Part shown: in pieces, positions 9,243 to 17,939 of the stretch | Layout: the number at the start of each line of letters is the position of its first letter | Numbering within the stretch: position 1 is the first letter of the stretch | Assembly (NCBI RefSeq): GCF_013618625.1 | Contig: NZ_JABRWO010000002.1 | Coordinates: 124,001-188,000, forward strand | Length of the DNA stretch: 64,000 nt | Direction: 5' to 3' | Source: Bremerella alba | Lineage (GTDB): Bacteria; Planctomycetota; Planctomycetia; Pirellulales; Pirellulaceae | Translations under genes and position numbers: made by a program | The notes under the pieces: model-generated | Databases searched by the model: none | What the model saw: only the letters and a program-made list of their open reading frames with translations | Told to the model about the DNA's origin: nothing

Positions 9243-9980
9243 CTAAACGCGGCGGGCATTGCGGTAGTCACGTGGCGACATTCCAGTTGCGCGACGAAAT
9301 TGCCGCGTGAAGGCGCTTTGGTCGGAATAGCCAGCTTCCATGGCAATGTGCGAGATCGGCTCGTCCGAGGTCCTCAATCGACGTTGAGCGAGGTCGATTC
9401 GCAACTTCAGTAGCCATTGACCCGTCGTCAATCCAAACACGCGCCGCATGCGACGGTCGAGCTGGTAGGGAGACATTTCCGCAATATGGGCCAGTTCGGC
9501 CACACTGGGTGGATCATGTAGGCTGGCTTCGGCGAAATTGATCGCGGCAATCACGTGCTGATATTCGTCGGTCGAAAGATCAGGGAGTCGCAGATCTTGC
9601 GAAACACCCACCAAGCCGACAACTTCCCCCTGTTGACTACGAAGAGGCAACTTGCTGGTCAGGCACCAGCCCACATCGCGGGTTGCGTAGAAGTGAAGTT
9701 CTAACTGCCCTACGAGCGGCTGACCTGTTTCGAGAACCTTGCGGTCTTGGTCCTCAAAACTTTGCGCAAGTGGTGGACGCAACACCTCGCCGGGCAGGCG
9801 GCCAATCAGATCGCTTTTACTATGCGCACCACACCGCTGGACCAGCGTGTTGTTCACAACCAAGTACTGCCCTTTGGTGTTTTTAATGAAAAACACAATG
9901 TCTGGCAGATGGTCGAACAGTTCTTCTCCGGTGAATGGCTTATCCAACTGACCGAGAATTTTATGAATTTCCGAGATCAT
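9243..9980 (-). CDS. PAS-domain AraC-type transcriptional regulator (copy 1)
   Basis: 245 aa. Residues about 20-135 are a PAS domain (DIVFFIKNTKGQYLVVNNTL, ending GEVVGLVGVSQDL). Residues about 150-243 are an AraC double helix-turn-helix (VAELAHIAEMSPYQLDRRMR and GYSDQSAFTRQFRRATGMSP). A good ribosome site (GAGGAGA) precedes the ATG at 9980. It is divergent from the deaminase gene at 10115, with a 134-bp shared promoter region, so it probably controls that amino-acid catabolic locus. A paralogue of the same layout sits at 17115. PAS domains sense ligands or redox state; the signal here is unknown, and no usual AraC cupin sensor is present. Confidence 0.88.
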   Translation of the reverse strand: MISEIHKILGQLDKPFTGEELFDHLPDIVFFIKNTKGQYLVVNNTLVQRCGAHSKSDLIGRLPGEVLRPPLAQSFEDQDRKVLETGQPLVGQLELHFYATRDVGWCLTSKLPLRSQQGEVVGLVGVSQDLRLPDLSTDEYQHVIAAINFAEASLHDPPSVAELAHIAEMSPYQLDRRMRRVFGLTTGQWLLKLRIDLAQRRLRTSDEPISHIAMEAGYSDQSAFTRQFRRATGMSPRDYRNARRV

Positions 9981-10114
9981 AGGTCTCCTCTGATTCTATG
10001 CGCAAATTCAAGTCGCAATTCGGTCGTTTGTCAAGACAAAACGCCTGCTGAAACGGTAATATCAGGGAAACATCGAAATCTTACTCCGGCCATTCCTATT
10101 TACCGAGTAGCGTT
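9981..10114. promoter_or_regulatory. Divergent promoter region between PAS-AraC regulator and catabolic genes
   Basis: 134 bp separate two divergently transcribed genes, with the minus-strand ribosome site at the left edge. I see no convincing sigma-70 hexamers or long inverted repeat. The call rests on gene orientation only. Confidence 0.4.
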
Positions 10115-11062
10115 GTGAACGACAAATCGCAAGTTTTCCGTGGCTGCATTCCAGCACTTATGACACCATGCCAGAAGGATGGTACGCCGAACTTCGAGGC
10201 CTTGGTTGCCAAAGGCAAGGAGTTGATCGACGTCGGCATGTCGGGAGTCGTTTATTGCGGTTCGATGGGAGACTGGCCTTTGCTGACCGACGCGCAGCGT
10301 CAGGAAGGGGTCCGTCAGCTTACTGAAGCAGGCGTTCCTGTGGTTGTCGGAACCGGGGCTCAGAATCCGAAACTGGCCGCCGAGCATGCGGCTCATGCGA
10401 AGCAGGTCGGGGCCGCCGGTCTGATGGTCATCCCGCGGGTCCTTTCTCGTGGGATCTCGAAGGCCGCCCAGCGCGATCACTTCTCGGCCATTCTCACCGC
10501 GGCCGGAGACTTGCCGGCAGTGATCTACAACAGTCCTTATTATGGCTTTGAAACGAAAGCGGACTTATTCTTCGACTTGCGGCGCGAGTTCACGAATCTC
10601 GTCGGTTTCAAGGAATTCGGCGGAGCCAACTCCCTGACCTACGCCGCCGAGCACATCACCGGAACCAATCCCGACTTGGTGTTAATGGTGGGTGTCGACA
10701 CGCAGGTCTACCACGGCTTTCTCCGCTGCAATGCCAAAGGAGCCATCACTGGCGTCGGCAATGCACTGCCCAAAGAGATTCTTCGTCTAGTCGAACTGTG
10801 CGAGAAAGGTGCGGCCGGTTGCGCCCAGTCGCGAAAACTGGCCTGGGAACTCAACGAGGCGCTGACCGTCCTGTCGACCTTCGACGAAGGACCTGATCTG
10901 GTGCTGTATTACAAGTACCTGATGGTCCTCGAAGGCAATCCAGAGTACGAGCATCACTTCAACGAAACCGACCAACTGAGCCCTAGCCAGCGCGATTACT
11001 TGAAAGCTCAGTGGCAACTGTTCCGCAATTGGTGGGATTCGTGGGCTGGGTCTCAAGGTTAG
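10115..11062 (+). CDS. Dihydrodipicolinate-synthase-family protein, likely 1-pyrroline-4-hydroxy-2-carboxylate deaminase
   Basis: 315 aa class I aldolase-like TIM barrel. The N-terminus (FRGCIPALMTPCQKDGTPNF) and VVYCGSMGDWPLLT cover the substrate loop, YNSPYYGFETKADLFF holds the catalytic Tyr, and LVGFKEFGG holds the Schiff-base Lys. The combination CGSMGDWPLLT / VIPRVLSRG / YNSPYYGF / SFDEGPDLVLYYK is what I recall for the subgroup found in trans-4-hydroxyproline operons. That subgroup deaminates 1-pyrroline-4-hydroxy-2-carboxylate to 2-oxoglutarate semialdehyde. The adjacent DadA-like oxidase, which would make that substrate from D-hydroxyproline, supports this. GTG start at 10115; no upstream ATG exists in frame. 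No epimerase is in the window. Other possibilities are N-acetylneuraminate lyase or another keto-acid aldolase. Confidence 0.75.
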   Translation: MNDKSQVFRGCIPALMTPCQKDGTPNFEALVAKGKELIDVGMSGVVYCGSMGDWPLLTDAQRQEGVRQLTEAGVPVVVGTGAQNPKLAAEHAAHAKQVGAAGLMVIPRVLSRGISKAAQRDHFSAILTAAGDLPAVIYNSPYYGFETKADLFFDLRREFTNLVGFKEFGGANSLTYAAEHITGTNPDLVLMVGVDTQVYHGFLRCNAKGAITGVGNALPKEILRLVELCEKGAAGCAQSRKLAWELNEALTVLSTFDEGPDLVLYYKYLMVLEGNPEYEHHFNETDQLSPSQRDYLKAQWQLFRNWWDSWAGSQG

Positions 11063-11099
11063 TTATCATCCGTGTTCTTGCCTCGCTGGATTTTGCTGC

Positions 11100-12362
11100 A
11101 TGATTACCGCTTCGCCCCCTGAGAGTGTGCTGATTGTCGGTTCCGGAATCGTCGGAATAGCTTGTGCGCACTATCTCTCGAAACAGGGCTTGAAGGTCAC
11201 CGTGATCGATCGCGGGACGATTGCCGGTGCCTGTTCGCATGGTAATTGCGGCTACATTTGCCCTAGCCACGTGCTACCGTTGACCGAGCCTGAGGCCATT
11301 CGCACGGCGGCCAAGTCGCTGTTTCAACCGAATGCTCCGTTCCGCGTGAAGCCACGTTTTAGTCCAGCGATGTGGAATTGGATGTGGCAGTTCGCACGCC
11401 GCTGCAATCATCGACAGATGGTGACCTCGGGCACCGCGCTGAAAACCATCCTCGATGCTTCGATGACCGAATACCGCCGGTTGGTCAAGGAAGAGTCGCT
11501 GGACTGCGAATGGAAGGATACCGGCCTCTTATATGTTCTACAGACTGAAAAAGGAATGCGATCGTTCGCCGAGACCGATCGATTTCTGACTGATCACTTC
11601 GGGGTGTCTGCCAAGCGGATCGATGGCAGCGAGCTTTCCACATTCGACCCGGCCTTGAACGATAACTTGGCCGGGGCGTTTCACTATCAGGGTGACGCTT
11701 CGGTTCGCCCCGACCGACTGAATGCCGATTGGACAGCCAAGCTGAAACAGCGCGGTGTCACGTTTCTCGAACACTGCGAACTACAGCACATCGAGAAAAA
11801 GAACGGTCGAATCGTTGGCTTACACACCACACATGGGCCGCTGGATGCCGATCAATATGTCATCGCAACAGGTGCCTGGAGCACGCAGTTGGGCAAGTCC
11901 CTCGAGTGTCGCATTCCGATTCAACCTGGCAAGGGATATTCCGTGACGATGTCGCGGCCGGTCGCCTGCCCAAAGTACCCCATGCTTCTGCCGGAACACA
12001 AAGTGGGCGTTTCGCCGTTCGAGGGAGGCTACCGTTTGGGTTCGATGATGGAGTTCTGCGGTTACGACCAATCGATTCCTGAGAAACGAATCGAGCAACT
12101 TCGCCAATCGGCTATACCCTATCTAAGGACGCCCAGTACCAGTGATAGACAAGCAACCTGGTATGGCTGGCGCCCCATGACATGGGACAGTTTGCCGATC
12201 ATTGGACAAGTTCCGCGTTTAAAGAATGCCTACCTGGCGACTGGGCATAACATGCTCGGCCTCAGCATGGCCGCGGCGACCGGGCGACTCGTCGCCGAAT
12301 TAGTGACACAATTGACTCCTCATATCGATCCCGAACCATTCTCACCTGTTCGATTTGCTTAG
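11100..12362 (+). CDS. DadA-type FAD-dependent D-amino-acid (D-hydroxyproline) dehydrogenase
   Basis: 420 aa. The N-terminal FAD Rossmann motif is VLIVGSGIVGIACAHYLSKQ and the DAO fold continues to LPIIGQVPRLKNAYLATGHNMLGLS at the C-terminus, typical of DadA/glycine-oxidase-like flavoproteins. It begins 37 bp after the deaminase gene in the same direction. In hydroxyproline operons a D-hydroxyproline dehydrogenase of this family feeds the deaminase, and that is the proposed role. General D-amino-acid dehydrogenase is the alternative. The TGACAT-like end of the protein and the position after the deaminase give no hint of a separate promoter. Confidence 0.8.
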   Translation: MITASPPESVLIVGSGIVGIACAHYLSKQGLKVTVIDRGTIAGACSHGNCGYICPSHVLPLTEPEAIRTAAKSLFQPNAPFRVKPRFSPAMWNWMWQFARRCNHRQMVTSGTALKTILDASMTEYRRLVKEESLDCEWKDTGLLYVLQTEKGMRSFAETDRFLTDHFGVSAKRIDGSELSTFDPALNDNLAGAFHYQGDASVRPDRLNADWTAKLKQRGVTFLEHCELQHIEKKNGRIVGLHTTHGPLDADQYVIATGAWSTQLGKSLECRIPIQPGKGYSVTMSRPVACPKYPMLLPEHKVGVSPFEGGYRLGSMMEFCGYDQSIPEKRIEQLRQSAIPYLRTPSTSDRQATWYGWRPMTWDSLPIIGQVPRLKNAYLATGHNMLGLSMAAATGRLVAELVTQLTPHIDPEPFSPVRFA

Positions 12363-12485
12363 TTCCCCTAGCGCAAGTACATTTCTTAGGTAGTTCTCCC
12401 GGCGCCGGTCTTGTTTTTGACTAGAATTGCGGGAAACATCCTTCCTTTTCCCCTCCCTATTTTGCTCCACTGTTTGAGGTGCCCC

Positions 12486-14051
12486 TTGAAACAGACTGCC
12501 TTATCGCTTGCGCGATTTACTACTGCGTTTGTTCTATCGCTTGTTTGCTTGTCATCGATTGTCAGCTTGAGCCAGGCAGCGGATGATGCGAAGCGGCCCG
12601 ATCGCAACGTCATCTTCTTCATCACCGATGACGAAAGCCCCACGCTAGGCTGCTACGGCGATAGCGTCGCCGTCACACCGACGATCGATGCCTTGGCCGA
12701 AGATGGAACGCTTTTCCGTAATGCGTTTGCCACCACCGCAAGTTGCAGTGCCAGCCGTTCGGTCGTGATGACCGGTCTGCACAATCATATGAACGGCCAA
12801 TATGGTCACACGCACCACTTCCACAAGTTTTCGTCGTACCACGATGTGGTCAGCCTGGCACTACCGCGATTGATGGCCCAAGCAGGCTACCGCACGGCTC
12901 GGTGCGGCAAATACCACGTTGCCCCGGAAGCCGTCTTCCACTTCGATAAGACAATTCCCGGCAACACGCGTTCGCCTGTCGAAATGGCGGACAACTGTAA
13001 AGACTTCATCACCGAATCAAGTGATAAGCCATTCTTTTTGTACTTTGCCACAAGCGATCCGCACCGCGGTGGTGGCGACGATAAGACTTCAAGTCTCGAG
13101 CTGAAGCCGAACCTCTTCGGCAATAAGCCCAACAAAAAGGCGTATCCAGGTATCGAAGAAGTCTTTTACGATCCGGCGGAAGTCCCCATCCCAGAGTTCC
13201 TGCCCGACACGCCTGACACGCGCGAAGAGTTGGCTCAATACTATCAGTCCGTTTCGCGGATCGATCAAGGGCTTAAACGCCTGGTCGACATCTTGAAAGA
13301 GAACGGTCTTTACGACAAAACCATGATCGTCTTTACGGCCGATCATGGCATGGCGTTTTCTGGCGGCAAGACGACCGTTTACGAAGGCGGCCTACGCGTT
13401 CCCTTTGTCGTGCGGAATCCTTACGAGAAAAACCGCGGCATCGAAACCGATGCGATGATCAGCCACGTCGACATTACCCCTTCGCTTTTGGATTTTGCTG
13501 GTGCACTCGATCGCGAAGCTCAGCGTCCCAAGAACCCCATTAACGCCAATGCGTTCTGGAAGCAACGCGGCGAGGCGATGGCAGAGAATCGCAGCGGTGG
13601 CAATAAATTTGATCAATACCACGGCAAGTCCTGGGTTCCACTGCTGGGCGATGCCGAAGCAACTACGCACGACTCGATCTTTGCGTCGCATACGTTTCAC
13701 GAAATTCAGATGTACTATCCAATGCGAGTTTACCGCGACAACCATTTCAAACTGATTTGGAACATCGCCCATAAGCTCGATTATCCGTTCGCATCCGACC
13801 TGTGGGCCGCGTCGAGTTGGCAAGCTCAGTTTCAAAAAGGGGAAGATGCCCCTTACGGCACCAAGACCGTCGGCGAGTACATCCAGCGTCCCGAGTTCGA
13901 GTTTTTCAACATCGAAACAGACCCGCACGAGTCACTGAACCTGGCCGACGATCCCGCCTACGCGAAGGCATTAGAAGAATATAAGGCCAAACTCAAAGCC
14001 AAGCAGAAAGAGTTAGACGATCCCTGGATCATGAAGTGGAGCTACGAATAA
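12486..14051 (+). CDS. Secreted type I sulfatase
   Basis: Hydrolyses sulfate esters, probably of polysaccharides or glycoproteins, outside the cytoplasm. The formylglycine motif is CSASR (Cys87 from the chosen start), where Cys is matured by an FGE enzyme. The N-terminal metal site is VIFFITDDESPTLGCYG and the later Asp-His metal pair is VFTADHGMAFSGGKTTVYEGG. I prefer the TTG at 12486 because GAGGTG lies just before it and the product then starts with a clean signal peptide (MKQTALSLARF, ending SLSQA). The longer frame to 12411 adds 25 residues of doubtful coding value. Length 521 aa. Substrate class cannot be read from motifs. A strong terminator follows. Confidence 0.9.
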   Translation: MKQTALSLARFTTAFVLSLVCLSSIVSLSQAADDAKRPDRNVIFFITDDESPTLGCYGDSVAVTPTIDALAEDGTLFRNAFATTASCSASRSVVMTGLHNHMNGQYGHTHHFHKFSSYHDVVSLALPRLMAQAGYRTARCGKYHVAPEAVFHFDKTIPGNTRSPVEMADNCKDFITESSDKPFFLYFATSDPHRGGGDDKTSSLELKPNLFGNKPNKKAYPGIEEVFYDPAEVPIPEFLPDTPDTREELAQYYQSVSRIDQGLKRLVDILKENGLYDKTMIVFTADHGMAFSGGKTTVYEGGLRVPFVVRNPYEKNRGIETDAMISHVDITPSLLDFAGALDREAQRPKNPINANAFWKQRGEAMAENRSGGNKFDQYHGKSWVPLLGDAEATTHDSIFASHTFHEIQMYYPMRVYRDNHFKLIWNIAHKLDYPFASDLWAASSWQAQFQKGEDAPYGTKTVGEYIQRPEFEFFNIETDPHESLNLADDPAYAKALEEYKAKLKAKQKELDDPWIMKWSYE

Positions 14052-14084
14052 CGTCGTTCGTTTCTCTTTCGTCGACCACCCGAG

Positions 14085-14117
14085 GGCCCTTCAATAACCA
14101 CTTGAAGGGCCTTTTTT
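14085..14117 (+). terminator. Rho-independent terminator after sulfatase
   Basis: A 10-bp perfect stem (GGCCCTTCAA with TTGAAGGGCC) and a 7-nt loop are followed directly by six T. It lies 34 bp after the sulfatase stop and ends that transcript before the symporter gene. Confidence 0.88.
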
Positions 14118-14149
14118 ATGCGCGCCAGGGCATCGATTTAAAACGAATT

Positions 14150-14178
14150 GCAGAAATAAACGCCAGAAATATTTCTGC
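14150..14178. promoter_or_regulatory. Candidate operator upstream of Kelch-symporter gene
   Basis: CAGAAATATTTCTG at 14164-14177 is a perfect 14-bp palindrome. An extra half site GCAGAAATA at 14150 makes a 9-bp inverted repeat with its right half. It lies about 100 bp upstream of the symporter ATG in a region with no coding role. Function is inference. Confidence 0.35.
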
Positions 14179-14276
14179 CGATTGAGTTTCCACACAATCT
14201 CTGCCAACATGATCCCCCACCCGCGTCCCCACCGCGGTGCATCATCTTCATCTGCGAACCACTCAATAGGTCTCTG

Positions 14277-16895
14277 ATGCTCTTCCGACCGAATCTTTTC
14301 CGGCGTGCGTTGCTCGTCGTTGCGGCAACCCTGCTGATTGCTTCGTCGCACCGTGACAGCTTCGGTGAAACGCACCTCGATTGGCAGCAACTACCAGAGT
14401 TGCCTAATGCACTGGGTGTCGCTGGGCCATTCGCTGGCATAAGTAACCAGGCGCTGATCGTAGCCGGCGGTGCCAACTTTCCACGGCCTGTCTGGGAATC
14501 CCAAAAACAGTGGGTCGATGCGATCCATATACTCGTGCAGACAGACGAGGGTTACGCCTGGAAAGAAGGGGGAACGCTCCCCCGGCCAACAGCCTACGGG
14601 GCGAGCGCAACGACCAAGCATGGAGTGCTTTGCCTGGGTGGCAACGACGCCGACAAGGTCTACTCGGATGCGTACTTTTTGAAATGGAATGGCCAAGAGG
14701 TCGAGACGATTCCTTGTGCTGCCTTGCCGCAACCGATCGTCTACGCCCAGGCCGCTGTGATCGGAGATACGGTCTACGTTGCTTGTGGTCAAAGCAAACC
14801 AGAACTTTCCAGCGCGACCGGTTCGCTGTGGAGTCTCGATCTTTCTGGGCCCGAGCCGCCACAAGACCGGCACTGGAAGCAGCTGCCGTCGCTGCCAGGG
14901 CCGACGCGTGCGTTTTCAATGGTTGCCGCTCAGCATGACGGGTTTAATGATGGCATCTATGTGATCGGAGGTCGACGTGACGCGGACGGAGAGACTCAGT
15001 TTCTGCGAGACGTCTGGCAGTTCGTTCCCAAGACCAACACTTGGCGGCAGCGGAACGATGCCCCCCAGGCAATGATGGCCGGCGAGGCAATTGGCGTTGG
15101 GCAGAGTCATATCTTTGTGCTCGGCAGCGCCGACGAAAGTAATTGGGGCAAGGAAGATGAACTCAAAGACAACCACCCAGGCTTCCCTCGCCAGGCATTT
15201 GCTTATCATACCATCACCGATTCGTGGATCAGTGCCGGCGAAACTCCTGCCAGCCCAGTCACCACCACCGCCGTTCGATGGGGCGACTCGATCATCCTAC
15301 CCAGCGGAGAAGTTCGTCCTCGCGTCCGTTCACCAGACATCTGGAAGATAACGCCTAGTACGCCGAGCAAGAGTTTTGGCCTGTTGAACTACACCGTTCT
15401 TTTCGGTTATTTGCTGGCCATGGTCGGTATCGGTGTCTACTTTACGCAGAAGAACAAGAACACCGACGACTACTTCCGCGGTGGGAAGCAAATCCCTTGG
15501 TGGGCCGCTGGCTGTAGCATTTTCGCCACGATGCTCAGCTCGCTGACCTTCACTGGGCTCCCTTCCAAGGCGTTCGCCCAAGACTGGGTCTATGCCGTCT
15601 CGAACTTTACGATTCCCTTCGTCGCCATCCTAGCCGTCTACGTGGCCCTACCGTTCTACCGACGAATCGACGCGACGAGTGCTTACGAATACCTTGAAAT
15701 GCGTTTCGGACGCATGACGCGAATGTTTGCCAGCATGAGCTTTGTGTTCTTCCATCTCTTTCGAATGGCGATCGTGATGTCGCTTACCGCATTGGCCTTG
15801 GCCGTGGCAACTCCGCTGACACCGGTGCAATCCGTTCTGTTGATGGGCGTACTGAGTATTGTCTACTGCACGATGGGTGGTATCGAGGCCGTGATCTGGA
15901 CCGACACGATTCAAACGTTTGTCTTGCTAGGCGGGGGACTTCTGGCAATTGTCCTGTTAATTAGCGGCGTCGACGGGGGTTGGTCTGGGTTCTGGGAGAT
16001 TGCCCAGACGGCGGACAAATTCAATATGGCCAATGCCAACTGGGATGTCACGAACTCTCAGGTCGCGTTATGGGTCATCCTGACAGGAGCCGTCGCCCAA
16101 AATATTTCCTCTTATACGGCGGATCAAGCGGTTGTTCAAAGATACGTGACGACATCGACCCAGCAACTAGCCGCGCGCTCGATCTGGATGAGTGCCGTTC
16201 TAACGATCCCGGCGACCATCTTGTTTTTCGGAATTGGCACGGCGCTGTTCGCGTATTATCAGAGCCAGCCGGGCAAGTTGGATCCCCTGATCACGACCGA
16301 TCAAATCTTCCCACTGTTCATCGCCCGAGAAATCCCCGTTGGTCTGGCAGGCTTGATTGTGGCTGGCGTTTTTGCCGCTGCGCAGTCGACCGTTTCGACC
16401 AGCATGAACTCGTCCGCGACCACGATCATCGTCGACTTTCTTCGTCCGCTGAACTTCTGCACTACAGAACGCGGTTATTTAAACGCGGCACGCGTTTGCA
16501 CCTTCTCGATAGGAGCAATGGGAACGCTACTGGGCTTGCTGTTCGTCAATCCTGAGATTCGCTCGCTGTTCGATGCTTTCATTATGATCTTGGGAATTTT
16601 CATGGGCATTCTAGGAGGTCTATTTTTGCTGGGCGCGTTCACGCGGAGGACAAACCAATTCGGGGCGCTATGCGGGGCCATGATCGGCGCCGCAACCATG
16701 CTCGTCTTATGGAGATTCACGAAGGTCAACGGCTTCGTTTACCCCGCGGCAGGCCTCTCGGTTTGCTTTGTAGTGGGGTACGTAGCCAGCTATCTCAGCG
16801 GCCACACGCCGGCCAATCTATCAGGGCTGACGATCTACGATGCTCCCGCAACCGAGGAGAACCCACCGTTGGAGACTAGCAATCAGTCACACTGA
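14277..16895 (+). CDS. Kelch-type mutarotase fused to sodium:solute symporter
   Basis: 872 aa fusion. After a signal-like segment (ALLVVAATLLIASS), residues about 35-365 form a Kelch beta-propeller with the mark of N-acetylneuraminate epimerase/cyclically permuted mutarotases (GVAGPFAGISNQALIVAGGA). From about residue 375 on there is a complete SSS-family Na+ symporter: LLNYTVLFGYLLAMVGIGVY, then DDYFRGGKQIPWWAAGCSIF, and some 13 hydrophobic segments. The propeller is probably periplasmic and presents an anomer to the transporter. NanM-like propellers suggest sialic acid or another sugar acid. The SSS family also contains the proline carrier PutP, and this gene lies in a proline/hydroxyproline locus, so the cargo is open. 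Confidence 0.85.
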   Translation: MLFRPNLFRRALLVVAATLLIASSHRDSFGETHLDWQQLPELPNALGVAGPFAGISNQALIVAGGANFPRPVWESQKQWVDAIHILVQTDEGYAWKEGGTLPRPTAYGASATTKHGVLCLGGNDADKVYSDAYFLKWNGQEVETIPCAALPQPIVYAQAAVIGDTVYVACGQSKPELSSATGSLWSLDLSGPEPPQDRHWKQLPSLPGPTRAFSMVAAQHDGFNDGIYVIGGRRDADGETQFLRDVWQFVPKTNTWRQRNDAPQAMMAGEAIGVGQSHIFVLGSADESNWGKEDELKDNHPGFPRQAFAYHTITDSWISAGETPASPVTTTAVRWGDSIILPSGEVRPRVRSPDIWKITPSTPSKSFGLLNYTVLFGYLLAMVGIGVYFTQKNKNTDDYFRGGKQIPWWAAGCSIFATMLSSLTFTGLPSKAFAQDWVYAVSNFTIPFVAILAVYVALPFYRRIDATSAYEYLEMRFGRMTRMFASMSFVFFHLFRMAIVMSLTALALAVATPLTPVQSVLLMGVLSIVYCTMGGIEAVIWTDTIQTFVLLGGGLLAIVLLISGVDGGWSGFWEIAQTADKFNMANANWDVTNSQVALWVILTGAVAQNISSYTADQAVVQRYVTTSTQQLAARSIWMSAVLTIPATILFFGIGTALFAYYQSQPGKLDPLITTDQIFPLFIAREIPVGLAGLIVAGVFAAAQSTVSTSMNSSATTIIVDFLRPLNFCTTERGYLNAARVCTFSIGAMGTLLGLLFVNPEIRSLFDAFIMILGIFMGILGGLFLLGAFTRRTNQFGALCGAMIGAATMLVLWRFTKVNGFVYPAAGLSVCFVVGYVASYLSGHTPANLSGLTIYDAPATEENPPLETSNQSH

Positions 16896-17114
16896 ACATC
16901 GGCAACTTCTTACATAATGGGGTCCTGCATTTCAGACTTCTCACTGCCAGGCACTTTCTTTAACAATAGTCTCCGGGGGGTTTTCATCGGTTGCTCGTGT
17001 TACCTAGAAACTCTCTCGACGGGTGGCGAATGTTTCCTACTGTCGATATGAATGAGAAGAAGGAATTGTTGGTCTAGGGACAGCGACAATTGATCGCGAC
17101 ACGAAAGAAGCTTG

Positions 17115-17834
17115 ATGAGATACGAGTTCCAAGAAGGGCTACTTGAGCAGATCTTTGATTGCCTGGGCGATGTCGTGTATTGCGTGAAGAATCTGCAGGG
17201 CCGTTACACGTTTGTAAATCATGCATTCGCAGAACGTATTGGCGTGACAGATCCCGCCGAGCTAATTGGCAAACAGGCCGCACACTTTTTCCCTCCGGAA
17301 TTGGCCAAGGTCTACGACGACCAAGACCGCGAGGTGATCCGCACTGGGCAACCATTAACAGATCAGTTGGAACTGATCTCGAACGTAGATGGAACGCGCG
17401 GATGGTACTTGTCTAACAAGTTTCCCCTTCTCGATTGCAGTGGCAACACGATCGGCCTGGTGGGCGTGTCGCAAGATCTAAAACAACCAAGCGACAGCGA
17501 TCTGGAATTAGCCGATTTAAAGGTCGTTATTGACTTGATTCGGCAGCACATCGCTCAGCCGCTGACAACGGAGGAGCTTGCAGAGAAAGTCGGTCTTTCC
17601 GTGACGCAACTCGATCGCCGAATGCGTCGCGTGTTTCGGCTTTCGACCAAGAAGTTCGTGATGAAGTACCGACTTGATTTGGCTCAGCAGCTTCTAGTCT
17701 CCAGCGAAAAGTCCTTGTCCGAGATCGCTCTGGAGTGCGGTTTTAGTGACCAAAGCGCCTTCACCCGACACTTTGGTGCCGCAGCGAACCAAACCCCCTT
17801 AGCCTACCGAAAGTCGCACCAGAAGCCGGGTTAG
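17115..17834 (+). CDS. PAS-domain AraC-type transcriptional regulator (copy 2)
   Basis: 240 aa with the same layout as the regulator at 9243-9980. The PAS domain is at about residues 15-125 (VVYCVKNLQGRYTFVNHAFA, ending NTIGLVGVSQDL), then the AraC double helix-turn-helix (LDRRMRRVFRLSTKKFVMKY and GFSDQSAFTRHFGAAANQTP). Shared segments such as DQDREVI-TGQPL-QLEL, GVSQDL, LDRRMRRVF and SDQSAFTR show that the two are paralogues. ATG at 17115 follows GAAAGAAG; an in-frame TTG lies directly before it. It is immediately upstream of putA and co-directional, so it probably controls putA. Confidence 0.88.
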   Translation: MRYEFQEGLLEQIFDCLGDVVYCVKNLQGRYTFVNHAFAERIGVTDPAELIGKQAAHFFPPELAKVYDDQDREVIRTGQPLTDQLELISNVDGTRGWYLSNKFPLLDCSGNTIGLVGVSQDLKQPSDSDLELADLKVVIDLIRQHIAQPLTTEELAEKVGLSVTQLDRRMRRVFRLSTKKFVMKYRLDLAQQLLVSSEKSLSEIALECGFSDQSAFTRHFGAAANQTPLAYRKSHQKPG

Positions 17835-17939
17835 GAAAATCAGCCGCTTTTCGTCATCCTAATTTTGACCGAAACGAACACCTGCGGCGCTAGAAATGCT
17901 CAATACCATCAGGGGTCTTCGTTTCTAAAATTCAGGCAA

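Noticed and set aside
10115-11062. N-acetylneuraminate lyase
   Set aside because: Attractive because of the NanM-like symporter nearby, but the motif set and the adjacent DadA-like oxidase fit hydroxyproline deaminase better.
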